A stretch of 56,448 nucleotides of DNA, taken from assembly GCA_963619835.1 (NCBI GenBank), contig CAVEYD010000002.1, positions 1-56,448 of the forward strand, given 5' to 3'. The position numbers and the translations under genes were made by a program. Source of the stretch: Fimimonas sp963619835 (GTDB lineage Bacteria; Bacillota; Clostridia; Christensenellales; CAG-314). A model generated the notes under the pieces. The model was given only the letters and a program-made list of their open reading frames with translations, had not been told where the DNA came from and did no database searches. Positions 25,365 to 35,205 of the stretch are shown here, piece by piece (within the stretch, counting starts at the first letter, position 1; every line of letters begins with the position of its first letter).

Positions 25365-25952
25365 ATGCCACTACGTATTACGTCGGGAGATATTACAAAA
25401 ATAAAGTGTGATGCGATTGTCAACCCTACAAACATTACTCTCAATCCAAGTGGCGGCGTCGATTGGGCTATTCAAGTTGCTGCCGGTGATGAATTGTACA
25501 AAGAGCGTGCCAAAATTGGAAAATTGAGCGTTGGGCATGCTGTAATAACTGACGCATTCAACATTAAGCATTGCAAAAAGATTATTCACGTTTGTTCGCC
25601 AATTTGGAATGATGGTTTACGTGGTGAAGATATTTTGCTGTCGTCTTGCTATACAGAAAGTTTGCGACTAGCTGACGAAAATAATTTGCATTCAATTGCT
25701 TTTCCTTTAATTGCCGGCGGAGTTAACGGATTTCCGGACAAAAAAGCTTTTTCGATAGCAAAAGTTGCAATACAAAACTACATTGATTGCAAATCCGACA
25801 TTGTTGTCTATTTGATAATTTACGACAAAAGCGATATAGACTTAAGCGAGATGCTATTTTATAAGTTCTTTTTAGAACACAAAAAATTAAAAAATTACAC
25901 AAAAATTACACAAAAAAAAAGAGCTTTGGAAACAAAGCTCTTTTTTAATTGA
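25365..25952 (+). CDS. Macro domain protein (ADP-ribose binding or hydrolysing)
   Basis: A 195-residue cytosolic protein. LRITSGDITKIKCDAIVNPTN opens the domain, the glycine-rich GGVDWAIQVAAG at 30-41 is the ADP-ribose loop, GHAVITDAFNI and IAFPLIAGGVNGFP (second loop) follow. Such proteins remove ADP-ribose from proteins or process O-acetyl-ADP-ribose. The ATG at 25365 is used because the promoter lies upstream of it; the SD is weak (AAGGAAAAA). The last 17 residues are encoded inside the downstream terminator hairpin, so the natural C-terminus may be unusual or the reading frame slightly altered in the poly-A stretches near 25900. Confidence 0.9.
   Translation: MPLRITSGDITKIKCDAIVNPTNITLNPSGGVDWAIQVAAGDELYKERAKIGKLSVGHAVITDAFNIKHCKKIIHVCSPIWNDGLRGEDILLSSCYTESLRLADENNLHSIAFPLIAGGVNGFPDKKAFSIAKVAIQNYIDCKSDIVVYLIIYDKSDIDLSEMLFYKFFLEHKKLKNYTKITQKKRALETKLFFN
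25913..25946. terminator. Bidirectional terminator shared by macrodomain and cvpA-like genes
   Basis: AAAGAGCTTTG and CAAAGCTCTTT pair around GAAA, with a T-run on both strands. The macrodomain gene's stop codon lies six bases beyond it. Confidence 0.85.
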
Positions 25953-25969
25953 TTTAATGTTAATATAAA

Positions 25970-26485
25970 TTATGCTTCCGGTACAGCTGCGGCAAACATG
26001 TTGGACAACGACTCCATTATCCAATCTCCGATAGGATTTTGTGCATATATATTTTTTACAATCCAGCTGTTTTCGGTTAGTGCCGAAATCTTTTCTGTGT
26101 ACGAAGCAAATACTTCCAATTTCAAAAGAGACACGACGACGGCACAAATAAGGTATGTTGTAGCAATACCTACAATGCCACCAAGCAAACGATTCAACCA
26201 ACCGAGCCCGCTTTTCTCGACAGCTTTTGTTATGAGTTTGGTGATAATTGCCCAAACTATGACCAAAAGCACATACGACAAAATAAGAGATACTAATGTT
26301 GAGGCTGACTCATCGGTTATTAACTTTCCAATAAATTGTTGCAGATAAGGAGTAACCATCGATGAACATTTTGTTACAACCAACACTCCGCCAATGGCAA
26401 AAATTTGGTTTAACAAACCTTTAATTATACCAATGACAAAGCATACTGCCGCAATGCCGAGTATTACATAGTCCAATGCATTCAT
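25970..26485 (-). CDS. CvpA family membrane protein
   Basis: A 171-residue protein with four hydrophobic segments. It starts NALDYVILGIAAVCFVIGIIKGLLNQIF, the typical CvpA opening in which the first helix is followed by a G-x-x-G-x-x-x turn, and has WLNRLLGGIVGIATTYL after the third helix. CvpA proteins support colicin V production in E. coli and envelope homeostasis; their exact activity is unsettled. It has its own strong promoter and shares a terminator with the macrodomain gene. Confidence 0.88.
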   Translation of the reverse strand: MNALDYVILGIAAVCFVIGIIKGLLNQIFAIGGVLVVTKCSSMVTPYLQQFIGKLITDESASTLVSLILSYVLLVIVWAIITKLITKAVEKSGLGWLNRLLGGIVGIATTYLICAVVVSLLKLEVFASYTEKISALTENSWIVKNIYAQNPIGDWIMESLSNMFAAAVPEA

Positions 26486-26577
26486 CGTTTTTCTCCATTC
26501 AAAACTATTTTTTCAAAAACAAAATTTCAAGTTTACCCCAAAAAAAATAAATTTTGTTTCATCAAAGCTTTTGTTTA

Positions 26578-26607
26578 ATTCTATAACAGCTTTTTAAGAA
26601 TTGTCAA
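26578..26607 (-). promoter_or_regulatory. Promoter of the CvpA family gene
   Basis: -35 TTGACA, 18-nt spacer, -10 TAGAAT. Confidence 0.85.
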
Positions 26608-26767
26608 GTTTAAATTTGCGTTGACAATGTAAAGATGCAACTTTTTACTTTTGAAAAATAATTTTTAGCAATTATGTTACTATTACAGCATAAAAATGTT
26701 AATAACCTTAATACATTTTAAGTTTTGTAAATTTTTTAAGAAACTAAAACAGAATTTTTCTTAAAGG

Positions 26768-28456
26768 TTACATCTGTTCCGGAGCTTGTATTCCTAAAAG
26801 CGAAAGTCCCTTTTTAAGCGTTACTTCAACGGCTTTTACCACCTTTACACGAGCTGCGGTTTCAGCAAGATTTTCGGAAATTACACGATGCTCAATGTAA
26901 AAACGATTGAAACTTTGTGCCAAATCAATTAGATAACTCGAAAGAATGCTCGGCTCGTATTTGAATGCAGCTTCCTTAACGGTTTGCGGGAAAGCAGCAA
27001 GCAGTTTACACAAACGAATCGTTTCAATGTTGTTTAATGCTTCGTAATCTGCTTCTTGACAAACGTCTTTTGCCTTAGCCAATATTGAGTTGCATCTTGC
27101 GTGTGTATATTGCAAGTAAGGTGCCGTTTCGCCGTCAAAGTTCAGCACTCTGTCAAAAGTAAAGACTATGTCCTTAATTTTACTGTTTTCCAATGCAGAG
27201 AACAACACCGCACCGATACCGACTTGTTCGGCAACTTTTTCTTTGTTTGGCAAGTTGGGATTTTTGGCGGAAATAATTTCTCCGGCTTTTTGAACGGCTT
27301 TGTCGATGACGTCTTTAAGCAAAATTACATTGCCTTTACGTGTAGACATTGCACCATCTTCTAGGCTAACCATTCCGTAAGCCACGTGAACAAGATCTTT
27401 TGCCCAATCCAAATCTGCAAGTTCAAGCACTTTAAAAAACTGTTTAAAGTGCAAATTTTGTTGATAGGCAACTACATAAAGACATTTGTCAAAATTGTAC
27501 TCTTTTTTGCGCCATATAGCTGCTGCAATATCTCTTGTCGCATAAAGGCTGCTTCCGTCAGATTTTACAAGCAAACACGGGGGCATGTTGTAGGCAGATA
27601 AGTCCACCACCTTTGCACCTTGACTTTCCTGAATAAGTCCCTTACTTTCCAACATTTTAAGCGGCTCTTCCATTTTGTCGTTAAAAAAGCTTTCGCCGTT
27701 CCAACTGTCAAAGGTTACGTTTAAGCGTTTGTATATTTGTTTTACATCGTCCAATGTGATTTTTTTGAAAAACTCAAATAATTCTTGCGCTTCCGAATCA
27801 CCGTTTTCAATTTTAACAAACCATTCGCGTGCTTGATCGGTAAGCGACGGATCTTTTTCTTCTTCTTGATGAAATTTGACGTACACTCGTTGTAACTCTG
27901 CAATGCCGTCCTTTTCGACAGCTTGTTTGCTACTCCACAACTTAAAGGCAACTATCATTTTGCCAAATTGTGTGCCATAGTCTCCAAGATGGTTTATTCC
28001 TACAACTTTGTAACCAAGCGCCGAAAACAACTTGTACAAACTGCTTCCTATTGCCGTTGTGGACAAATGCCCTATGTGAAATGATTTGCAAATATTTACC
28101 GAACTGTAGTCTATACAAATCGTTTTTCCGGTGCCTATAGTGCTGTTTCCGTAATTTTCACCCTGACAAAGAACGTCGTCAAGCGCTTCCTTAACCATAT
28201 TTAGGCGATCAATAAAGAAATTTAAATATCCGTTAACGGCACAAACTTTACTAATCACTCCGTCTGGCTGAATCTTTTCTGCTAAATTTTGAGCAATAAC
28301 CATAGGCGACATGTGCATTACTTTTGCCAATTTGAAGCAAGGAAACGCATAGTCTCCCAAATTGTCATCGGCAATTTCGGTAATGTACGAACAGAGTTCG
28401 TCTTGAGGAATATCAACTTCTATTTTCTTTGCAATATACTTTTTGTAATCAATCAT
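26768..28456 (-). CDS. argS: Arginyl-tRNA synthetase
   Basis: A 562-residue class I synthetase. It starts MIDYKKYIAKKI, the normal ArgS N-terminal domain. The HIGH motif appears in SSVNICKSFHIGHLSTTAIG and the KMSKS counterpart as MSTRKGNVILL; the C-terminal DALR helical domain ends the protein. The ATG at 28456 fits the family, although no clear SD precedes it and the frame stays open 29 codons upstream. It lies about 105 nt downstream of gyrA with a strong hairpin in between, so expression may depend on read-through from gyrBA. Confidence 0.96.
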   Translation of the reverse strand: MIDYKKYIAKKIEVDIPQDELCSYITEIADDNLGDYAFPCFKLAKVMHMSPMVIAQNLAEKIQPDGVISKVCAVNGYLNFFIDRLNMVKEALDDVLCQGENYGNSTIGTGKTICIDYSSVNICKSFHIGHLSTTAIGSSLYKLFSALGYKVVGINHLGDYGTQFGKMIVAFKLWSSKQAVEKDGIAELQRVYVKFHQEEEKDPSLTDQAREWFVKIENGDSEAQELFEFFKKITLDDVKQIYKRLNVTFDSWNGESFFNDKMEEPLKMLESKGLIQESQGAKVVDLSAYNMPPCLLVKSDGSSLYATRDIAAAIWRKKEYNFDKCLYVVAYQQNLHFKQFFKVLELADLDWAKDLVHVAYGMVSLEDGAMSTRKGNVILLKDVIDKAVQKAGEIISAKNPNLPNKEKVAEQVGIGAVLFSALENSKIKDIVFTFDRVLNFDGETAPYLQYTHARCNSILAKAKDVCQEADYEALNNIETIRLCKLLAAFPQTVKEAAFKYEPSILSSYLIDLAQSFNRFYIEHRVISENLAETAARVKVVKAVEVTLKKGLSLLGIQAPEQM

Positions 28457-28510
28457 ATTTTTTGTAAATTTGTTTTTTTCAATTAGAAGGCTTCTACAAA
28501 ATTCTCCTAT

Positions 28511-28553
28511 AACAACAAAATTTTGCAAGTGGATGGCTTGCAAAATTTGTTGC
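28511..28553 (-). terminator. Strong hairpin between gyrA and argS
   Basis: CAACAAATTTTGCAAG pairs with CTTGCAAAATTTTGTTG around seven bases. Only scattered T follow, so it probably attenuates transcription into argS rather than stopping it fully. Confidence 0.6.
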
Positions 28554-28561
28554 TGTTTTTG

Positions 28562-31063
28562 TTACATTGTTTCTTCGGCAGGCTTTTCTTCGCCTTCATC
28601 CGAATCTTCGGAAACAGGGCTTTCGGATACACAAACAACCTTTGCGTCTCCCTTAAACTTCATTATTCTTACACCCATTGTGTCTCTGCCGATTTTGGAA
28701 ATGTCGTTTGCTTTTACTCTTATTACAATTCCGTTATCGGCAATTAGCATAACGTCGTTTTCCGGATCTATAAGTTTTAAGTTTACAAGCTTGCCGGTCT
28801 TTGCGTTAAACGTGCCTGCTTTTATGCCCTTGCCTGCACGTGTTTGCAAACGATAATCGTCCAAGTCGCTGCGTTTTCCGTAACCGTTTTCGGAAACGGT
28901 AAGAACCTCTTTGCCTTCGCGTGCAATTGCCATATCAACAACATAATCGCCGTCGTTTACTTTAATAGAGCGAACACCTTGAGCTTCGCGTCCCATTGTA
29001 CGAACATCTCTTTCGGCAAAGCGGATACATTTACCCTCGTGACTTGCCATGAGAACTTCGTCGTTTCCGCTTGTCATGTCAACACCGATAAGTTCGTCCC
29101 CTTCGTTTAGAGAAATTGCAATCTTACCGGTCTTTCTGATAGATTCAAATTCCTGCAAGTTAGTCTTTTTAATTAAGCCGTTGCGTGTAGCCATAATCAA
29201 ATTGCCTTGGCTATCTTGCTTGCGAGGAATAACCGCCGTAACCTTTTCGCCTGATTCAAGTTGCAAAATGTTTACAATAGCTCTGCCTCGAGCAGTACGT
29301 TCCGCCTCGGGAATTTCGTAACCCTTTATGCAGTACACTTTGCCCTTGTTTGTAAAGAACAACAAATCGTCGTGTGTGTTGGTTACAAACATTTTTTCAA
29401 CAAAATCTTCTTCGCGAGTTTTGTGTGCGGTAACTCCGACTCCGCCACGGTGTTGCGTACGATACTCGGAAACAGGCAAACGCTTTACGTACCCAAGGTG
29501 AGTCATCGAAACAATAACATCTTCCTTTTCGATTAAGTCGCCAATATCAATTTCCGAATAATCTGTACAAATTTCCGTTTTACGAGGTTCGCCATACTTT
29601 TCGGCAATTTCGCTCATTTCGGCTTTAACTATTTCTTCTACACGATGCGGATTTTCAAGAATATCTCTTAAATCGGCAATAAGCAACTTTAACTCGGCCA
29701 ATTCGTTGTTTAAAGTCTCAACTTCCAAATGGGTAAGACGAGACAATTTCATTTCCAAAATTGCATTTGTCTGACGATCTGAAAGATTAAATTCTTTCAT
29801 AAGTGCCAAAGATGCTTCTTGCTTATCTTCGCTTTGTTTAATGATGTGAATTACTTTATCAATGTTGTTGAGAGCAATTATCAAGCCTTCGATAATATGC
29901 TTGCGATCTTCTGCCTTTTCCAAGTCATATTTTGTACGACGAACAATAACATCTTTTTGATGTGCAATGTAGTACGTCAAAATTTCTTTTAAGTTTAAGA
30001 TCTTAGGCTGTCCGTCGGCAAGTGCAAGCAAAATAATTCCGTCGGAAACTTGCATTTGTGTGTGCTTAAACAACATGTTAAGCACAACTTGAGGATTGGC
30101 ATCGTGCTTCAAAATGATTACAATGCGCATTCCGTGTCTGTCACTTTCTTCACGGATATCGGCAATACCTTCAATACGTTTATCTTTTACAAGTGCCGCT
30201 ATTGACTCGACAAGTTTTGCCTTGTTTACTTGATAAGGTAACTCTGTAACGATAATGCGATTACGGCCATCAGCCTCCTCGATTTCGGTTTTTGCACGAA
30301 CCAAAATGCTACCTTTACCGGTTTTGTACGCATTGCGAATTCCAACGCGCCCCATAATAATTCCGCCTGTCGGAAAATCAGGTGCTGGAATGTACTTCAT
30401 CAATTCTTCAATGGTGATTTCCGGATTTTCCATTACCGCAATTGCGCCATTTATAACTTCTCCAAGGTTGTGAGGCGGAATGTTTGTTGCCATACCTACC
30501 GCAATACCGTCTGCTCCGTTTACAAGCAAATTTGGAAAACGACTAGGCAAAACAACCGGTTGCATAAGAGTGTTGTCGAAGTTAGGATAAAAATCGACGG
30601 TATTTTTGTCGATATCTCTCAACATTTCGGCAGCAATCTTTGACAATCTTGCTTCGGTATAACGTTGTGCCGCCGCAGGATCGCCGTCTACACTACCAAA
30701 GTTTCCTTGTCCGTCCACCAGTGGGCAACGGATAGAAAAGTCCTGCGCAAGGCGAACCAACGCCTCATATACGGCTGTGTCACCATGCGGATGGTACTTA
30801 CCGAGTACGTCACCGACAATACGCGCACACTTACGATAAGGCTTGTCGTTAGACAAGTTCAACTCGCTCATAGCATACAAAATACGTCTATGTACCGGTT
30901 TTAGTCCGTCTCTGACATCAGGAATGGCGCGCGTAACGTTTACCGCCATTGCATAAGCAATAAACGAACGCTTCATTTCTTCCACCATTTTTATCGGTGT
31001 AACGCTTGTTTTACTTAGTGCCTCAACATAGTCTATGCTGTGCTCTTCTTGCTTTTTTGCCAT
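28562..31063 (-). CDS. gyrA: DNA gyrase subunit A
   Basis: An 833-residue subunit that cuts and rejoins DNA. The active tyrosine is in AAAQRYTEARL. The quinolone-resistance region reads YHPHGDTAVYEALVRLAQDF, with Thr where E. coli has Ser83 and Glu at the Asp87 position. The six-blade C-terminal wrapping domain has a gyrase-box-like QHRGGVGV and repeated GYxKR/GK motifs, and the tail is acidic (SEDSDEGEEKPAEE). It lies 12 nt after gyrB, an operon arrangement common in Bacillota. Confidence 0.98.
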   Translation of the reverse strand: MAKKQEEHSIDYVEALSKTSVTPIKMVEEMKRSFIAYAMAVNVTRAIPDVRDGLKPVHRRILYAMSELNLSNDKPYRKCARIVGDVLGKYHPHGDTAVYEALVRLAQDFSIRCPLVDGQGNFGSVDGDPAAAQRYTEARLSKIAAEMLRDIDKNTVDFYPNFDNTLMQPVVLPSRFPNLLVNGADGIAVGMATNIPPHNLGEVINGAIAVMENPEITIEELMKYIPAPDFPTGGIIMGRVGIRNAYKTGKGSILVRAKTEIEEADGRNRIIVTELPYQVNKAKLVESIAALVKDKRIEGIADIREESDRHGMRIVIILKHDANPQVVLNMLFKHTQMQVSDGIILLALADGQPKILNLKEILTYYIAHQKDVIVRRTKYDLEKAEDRKHIIEGLIIALNNIDKVIHIIKQSEDKQEASLALMKEFNLSDRQTNAILEMKLSRLTHLEVETLNNELAELKLLIADLRDILENPHRVEEIVKAEMSEIAEKYGEPRKTEICTDYSEIDIGDLIEKEDVIVSMTHLGYVKRLPVSEYRTQHRGGVGVTAHKTREEDFVEKMFVTNTHDDLLFFTNKGKVYCIKGYEIPEAERTARGRAIVNILQLESGEKVTAVIPRKQDSQGNLIMATRNGLIKKTNLQEFESIRKTGKIAISLNEGDELIGVDMTSGNDEVLMASHEGKCIRFAERDVRTMGREAQGVRSIKVNDGDYVVDMAIAREGKEVLTVSENGYGKRSDLDDYRLQTRAGKGIKAGTFNAKTGKLVNLKLIDPENDVMLIADNGIVIRVKANDISKIGRDTMGVRIMKFKGDAKVVCVSESPVSEDSDEGEEKPAEETM

Positions 31064-31075
31064 AATGCAATCTCC

Positions 31076-32980
31076 CTAAATATCCAAATCTTCTACAAGA
31101 TTTGCATTTTCCACGATAAACTCACGTCTTAGTTCCGGTTGATCTCCCATAAGCAACGACACTATTTCGTCAGCTGCATAAGCATCTTCCATCGTAACTT
31201 GTAACATTAAACGCGTTTCCGGATTCATTGTTGTCATCCAAAGTTGTTCGGCGTTCATTTCGCCTAGACCTTTGTAACGCGAAACTTCTGTTCCTTTTGA
31301 GCCAAGTTCGGCAATTTTTTTGTCGCGTTCATCATCCGAAAAGGCATAGTACTCTTGTTTGTTCTTTGTAATTTTGTAAAGAGGCGGTTGAGCTATGTAG
31401 ACATGTCCCTTTTCGATTAAAGGACGCATGAAACGGAAAAAGAACGTTATGAGCAATATTCTTATGTGACTTCCGTCCACATCGGCATCGGTCATACAAA
31501 TGATACGATCGTAACGCAATTTGCTTTCATCAAAGTCGTCACTCATTCCGCAACCGAAAGCGGTGATCATACTTTTAATTTCTTCATTTTCGAGAGCGCG
31601 AGCAAGACGAGCTTTTTCCACGTTCAAAATCTTTCCTCTAAGAGGCAAAATGGCTTGAAAACGTCTGTCTCTTCCGGTTTTTGCCGTTCCTCCTGCGGAA
31701 TCGCCCTCTACTAAGTAGATTTCACAGTGTTTGGGATCTTTATCCGAACAATCTGCAAGTTTTCCGGGCAACGATGCGCTTTCGAGCACGCCTTTACGCG
31801 TAAGTTCTCTTGCCTTACGAGCAGCTTCTCTTGCACGCTGTGCCGTAACCGACTTGAGAACAAGATCTTTGGCTTCCCTTGGATTTTCTTCCAAAAACGT
31901 TGCTAACTCTTCCCCGACTACACGTGCCACTGCCGTACGCATTTCACTGTTGCCAAGTTTTGTTTTTGTTTGTCCTTCAAATTGAGGATTTTCAAGCTTT
32001 ACGGAAATAATAGCAACCAAACCTTCGCGCACGTCTTCACCGGAAAGCTTTTCCTGCTCTTTAAGAAGGTTTGCTTTGTGGCCGTAGTCGTTGATGACCT
32101 TTGTCAATGCAGCCTTAAATCCGTCCAAATGAGCTCCGCCTTCTTCGGTGTTGATGTTGTTTGCATAAGCATGGACAACTTCCACATAGCTGTCGTTAAA
32201 CTGCAAGGCAATTTCAATTTCGCCTTCTTTTACCGATTTGTCTATGTAAAGCGGACGAGAAAAAATAGTGTTACGTTCGCGGTTGTAGTTGTCAACAAAC
32301 TCGGCAAGTCCGCCAAGATAGCAAAACGTTTCCGAATGTTTACGGCCTTCACGCTCGTCTTTCAAAACAATATTTATGCCTTTGTTAAGATAAGCAACTT
32401 CTCTTAAGCGATTGCGCAAACGATCGTACTCCCACTCGGTTGTCTCGAAAATTTCAGAATCGGGCATAAACGTAACCTTAGTTCCGGTGTGATCGGCATC
32501 ACCTATGACCTTGAGTCTTTCGTCGGGCTTTCCGCGATGATATTTTTGATAGTGATGCTTGCCGTCTTGAAAGACTTCAACAACAAGCCACTCTGAAAGT
32601 GCATTTACACAAGACATACCTACGCCATGCAAACCACCGCTTATTTTGTAGCCTCCACCACCAAATTTGCCTCCGGCATGCAATTTTGTAAGACACAACT
32701 CGACTGCGGAAATTCCTTCCTTTTTATGAATACCGCAAGGTATTCCACGTCCGTCGTCTTCAACGGTTAAGGAACCATCGTTGTTTACAGTAACATAGAC
32801 ATTTTTACAATAGCCTGCCAATGCTTCGTCAATAGAGTTATCAACGATTTCTACGGCAAGGTGATGCAATCCTTTTACATCGGTTGATCCGATATACATA
32901 CCGGGGCGCTTTCTTACGGGATCAAGTCCCTCCAGTACTTGTATTTGCTCTTCGGAATAGTTGCTGATATTTTCAGCCAT
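31076..32980 (-). CDS. gyrB: DNA gyrase subunit B
   Basis: The 634-residue ATPase subunit. It starts YSEEQIQVLEGLDPVRKRPGMYIGST, with the GHKL ATP site (EIVDNSIDEALAG, GRGIPCGIH, HAGGKFGGGGYKISGGLHGVG) and the TOPRIM motifs (YLVEGDSAGG and MTDADVDGSHIR). The length is that of the short Gram-positive form without the E. coli insertion. The SD AAGGAGAG precedes the ATG. A promoter is visible about 80 nt upstream. Confidence 0.98.
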   Translation of the reverse strand: MAENISNYSEEQIQVLEGLDPVRKRPGMYIGSTDVKGLHHLAVEIVDNSIDEALAGYCKNVYVTVNNDGSLTVEDDGRGIPCGIHKKEGISAVELCLTKLHAGGKFGGGGYKISGGLHGVGMSCVNALSEWLVVEVFQDGKHHYQKYHRGKPDERLKVIGDADHTGTKVTFMPDSEIFETTEWEYDRLRNRLREVAYLNKGINIVLKDEREGRKHSETFCYLGGLAEFVDNYNRERNTIFSRPLYIDKSVKEGEIEIALQFNDSYVEVVHAYANNINTEEGGAHLDGFKAALTKVINDYGHKANLLKEQEKLSGEDVREGLVAIISVKLENPQFEGQTKTKLGNSEMRTAVARVVGEELATFLEENPREAKDLVLKSVTAQRAREAARKARELTRKGVLESASLPGKLADCSDKDPKHCEIYLVEGDSAGGTAKTGRDRRFQAILPLRGKILNVEKARLARALENEEIKSMITAFGCGMSDDFDESKLRYDRIICMTDADVDGSHIRILLITFFFRFMRPLIEKGHVYIAQPPLYKITKNKQEYYAFSDDERDKKIAELGSKGTEVSRYKGLGEMNAEQLWMTTMNPETRLMLQVTMEDAYAADEIVSLLMGDQPELRREFIVENANLVEDLDI

Positions 32981-33061
32981 ACAAAGTCTCTCCTTTATAG
33001 CGATTTTGTTTGACTCCTACGTTGGAACACCAACAAAAAGCCAAACCCTTATTTTTTAATA

Positions 33062-33090
33062 ATTATATCATATAATAATATATTTGTACA
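33062..33090 (-). promoter_or_regulatory. Promoter of gyrB-gyrA(-argS)
   Basis: -35 TGTACA, 17-nt spacer, perfect -10 TATAAT. Confidence 0.75.
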
Positions 33091-33330
33091 CCTTTTTCAC
33101 AATCTTTTGTGCATCTTTATTTTCAGTTTGCGTTTTACGCCCTTAAAATAGGGTAAATTTCGGCAAAAGCTTTTCGTTTGTGTAAATGTTCGATTTTTAT
33201 AATTTTACTTTTAAAGCCTTGCTTTCCGCTTATGCATGACTGTTACTTTTGGCGCAAGTTGTCTACGAAATGACATTTAATTCTAATTGTCAAAACGACG
33301 CACATTCTCTGTTTATTTACAAAAAAAATA
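33091..33330. other. Non-coding spacer between divergent gyrB and plus-strand operon promoters
   Basis: I see only a small CCCT/AGGG hairpin near 33140 and no ORF, RNA gene or repeated DnaA boxes. Confidence 0.5.
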
Positions 33331-33359
33331 TTGACTTTTGCTTCACTTTATTTTATTAT
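33331..33359 (+). promoter_or_regulatory. Promoter of the plus-strand membrane-protein/reductase operon
   Basis: -35 TTGACT, 17-nt spacer, -10 TATTAT; the leader is about 125 nt long. Confidence 0.7.
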
Positions 33360-33490
33360 ATGCTTATCCATTTTAGAAACATGGCACTCTAAGTTGCAGC
33401 TGACGAACGTGTCAATATTAAACAAACATATCTCTTTATGATATATTTCTTTACGACAAAAATCTACTTTAAAAATTTTGGAGAAAGCTA

Positions 33491-34069
33491 ATGACATTGG
33501 CAAAAAATGAAAAAATCATTAAAGAGTGGAAATGTTCTGCAACAAAAAAAGACAATGCTCCTGCAAACAAAACTCTAACTATAACAAACAAGCGCATTAT
33601 CTTTGACAGCAAAGACGACACAAAAATTAACAGAGAAGAAATTTTTCTTTCTTCCGTTAAAGGTGTTAAAGTTGCTCGCAAGTATGCAAAAACTTCGGCA
33701 TGTATAGTGTTTTTTATACTTTCTGCCATTGCCATGATAGCGCCTTGGTTTATAGAGGCACTTCCCGATATAGCTAAATACTGCATTGTCGGCGTGGGTG
33801 CGGTTTTGTTAATTGTAGGGTTTTGTGTGCTCGGTGCGCTTCTTCGCAAAGTTTCGTTTACATTACAAGTCTACCATGATGCTACTCAAAAGATGGGATT
33901 TTACGGCTCGGTTTCCCACGAAGTCGGGGCAACAAAAATGGCCGAATTAAATATTTCTCGCAAAGAAATAAATGAGATTGTCGACACTATAGGAGCACTT
34001 ATTCTCGATGCACAAGGTAGCACCGAAGAAAAAACGGAAACGGAAAAAATCGGAGAAATTTTACAATAA
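33491..34069 (+). CDS. Bacterial PH-like domain membrane protein
   Basis: A 192-residue protein. The first 65 residues, with LTITNKRIIFDSKDD and FLSSVKGVKVARKYAKTS, look like a bacterial PH-type fold (the TLTNKRLIF-like strand is typical). Two hydrophobic segments follow at about 69-89 and 96-118, then a soluble part with KMGFYGSVSHEVGATKMAELNISRKEINEIVDTIGALI, and a charged tail. Its function is unknown. The SD GGAG is 7 nt before the ATG. It precedes the aldo/keto reductase genes by 20 nt and may share their transcript. Confidence 0.75.
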   Translation: MTLAKNEKIIKEWKCSATKKDNAPANKTLTITNKRIIFDSKDDTKINREEIFLSSVKGVKVARKYAKTSACIVFFILSAIAMIAPWFIEALPDIAKYCIVGVGAVLLIVGFCVLGALLRKVSFTLQVYHDATQKMGFYGSVSHEVGATKMAELNISRKEINEIVDTIGALILDAQGSTEEKTETEKIGEILQ

Positions 34070-34089
34070 AATTAGTTAGAGGGATAACT

Positions 34090-35205
34090 ATGAATTTAGA
34101 TTTAGCTAAAGGCAAACTTGGTTTTGGCTGCATGCGCCTTCCCATGAGCGACGGCAAAGTAGACACTAAAGAGTTTTGCAAGATGGTAGATTTATTTTTA
34201 GAAAGCGGCTTTAACTACTTTGATACCGCCATGGTCTACTTAAACGGCCAAAGCGAAACAGCTCTAAGAGAATGTCTTGTAAAGCGCTATCCGCGCGATC
34301 AATTTGTTTTCGCCAACAAACTTTCTACATATCTTTTTACAAAAGAGGAGGAGATTGTCCCTCTTTTCAACCGACAACTTGAAGCTTGCGGGCTTGACTA
34401 CTTTGATTACTACTTAATGCACGGACAAAATTTAAGATTTTTTGAAAAATACAAAAAATGCCATGCGTACGAGACAGCTTTTGAGTTAAAAAAACAAGGA
34501 AAAATCCGGCACGTGGGAATTTCTTTCCACGATACTCCGGAAGTTCTAGATAAAATTCTTACCGAGTATCCACAAATAGAAGTGGTTTTGTTACAGTTAA
34601 ACTATCTTGACTTCGAAAATCCGGCAGTTCAAGCACGCAAATGCTATGAGGTGTGTGTTAAATACAACAAGCCGGTGCTTGTAATGGAGCCTATCAAAGG
34701 CGGAATGCTGGCAAATTTGCCACCACAATGTGCGCAGCTATTGAATGACTTGCATGGCGGAAGTCAAGCAAGTTATGCCCTGCGTTTTGCTGCCGGCTTG
34801 GACAATGTTGCTATGGTTCTTTCAGGGATGAGCAATTTTGAGCAGATGACAGACAATCTCAACACAATGAAGGACTTTAAGCCACTTGACGAGGCGGAAT
34901 TAAATGCCATTGGCAAAGTTTGTAACGAATTTAAGTCAATGAATTTTATTGCTTGTACCGCTTGCAGGTACTGCATTGACGGATGCCCAAAGAAGATTCA
35001 AATACCCAACTTGTTTTCTTGTTTAAATTCCAAAAAAATAAGAAACGATTTTAATTCAAGTTTTTACTACCACAACGTTTACACGTTCAATAACGGAAAA
35101 GCTTCCGACTGCATAAAATGTGGAAAATGCGAACAAGCTTGTCCGCAACATCTTCCGATAAGAACTTTGTTGCAAGAAGTGGCAAAGGAATTTGAACATG
35201 ATTGA
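34090..35205 (+). CDS. Aldo/keto reductase with C-terminal 4Fe-4S ferredoxin domain (first)
   Basis: A 371-residue oxidoreductase. The barrel part has LGFGCMRLPM, the Asp-Tyr of FNYFDTAMVY, a Lys in FANKLS and the catalytic-site His in LMHGQN, so the AKR tetrad is present. After about residue 275 come two clusters of cysteines, CTACRYCIDGCP and CIKCGKCEQACP, which bind two [4Fe-4S] centres. Fused AKRs of this type are common in anaerobes, where electrons probably come from ferredoxin rather than NADPH alone. The substrate is unknown. Its 3' end overlaps the start of a paralogous gene. Confidence 0.9.
   Translation: MNLDLAKGKLGFGCMRLPMSDGKVDTKEFCKMVDLFLESGFNYFDTAMVYLNGQSETALRECLVKRYPRDQFVFANKLSTYLFTKEEEIVPLFNRQLEACGLDYFDYYLMHGQNLRFFEKYKKCHAYETAFELKKQGKIRHVGISFHDTPEVLDKILTEYPQIEVVLLQLNYLDFENPAVQARKCYEVCVKYNKPVLVMEPIKGGMLANLPPQCAQLLNDLHGGSQASYALRFAAGLDNVAMVLSGMSNFEQMTDNLNTMKDFKPLDEAELNAIGKVCNEFKSMNFIACTACRYCIDGCPKKIQIPNLFSCLNSKKIRNDFNSSFYYHNVYTFNNGKASDCIKCGKCEQACPQHLPIRTLLQEVAKEFEHD

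Noticed and set aside
32981..33490. Replication origin next to gyrB/gyrA
   Set aside because: No dnaA, dnaN or recF and no cluster of DnaA boxes; only single scattered DnaA-box-like words occur in the window.
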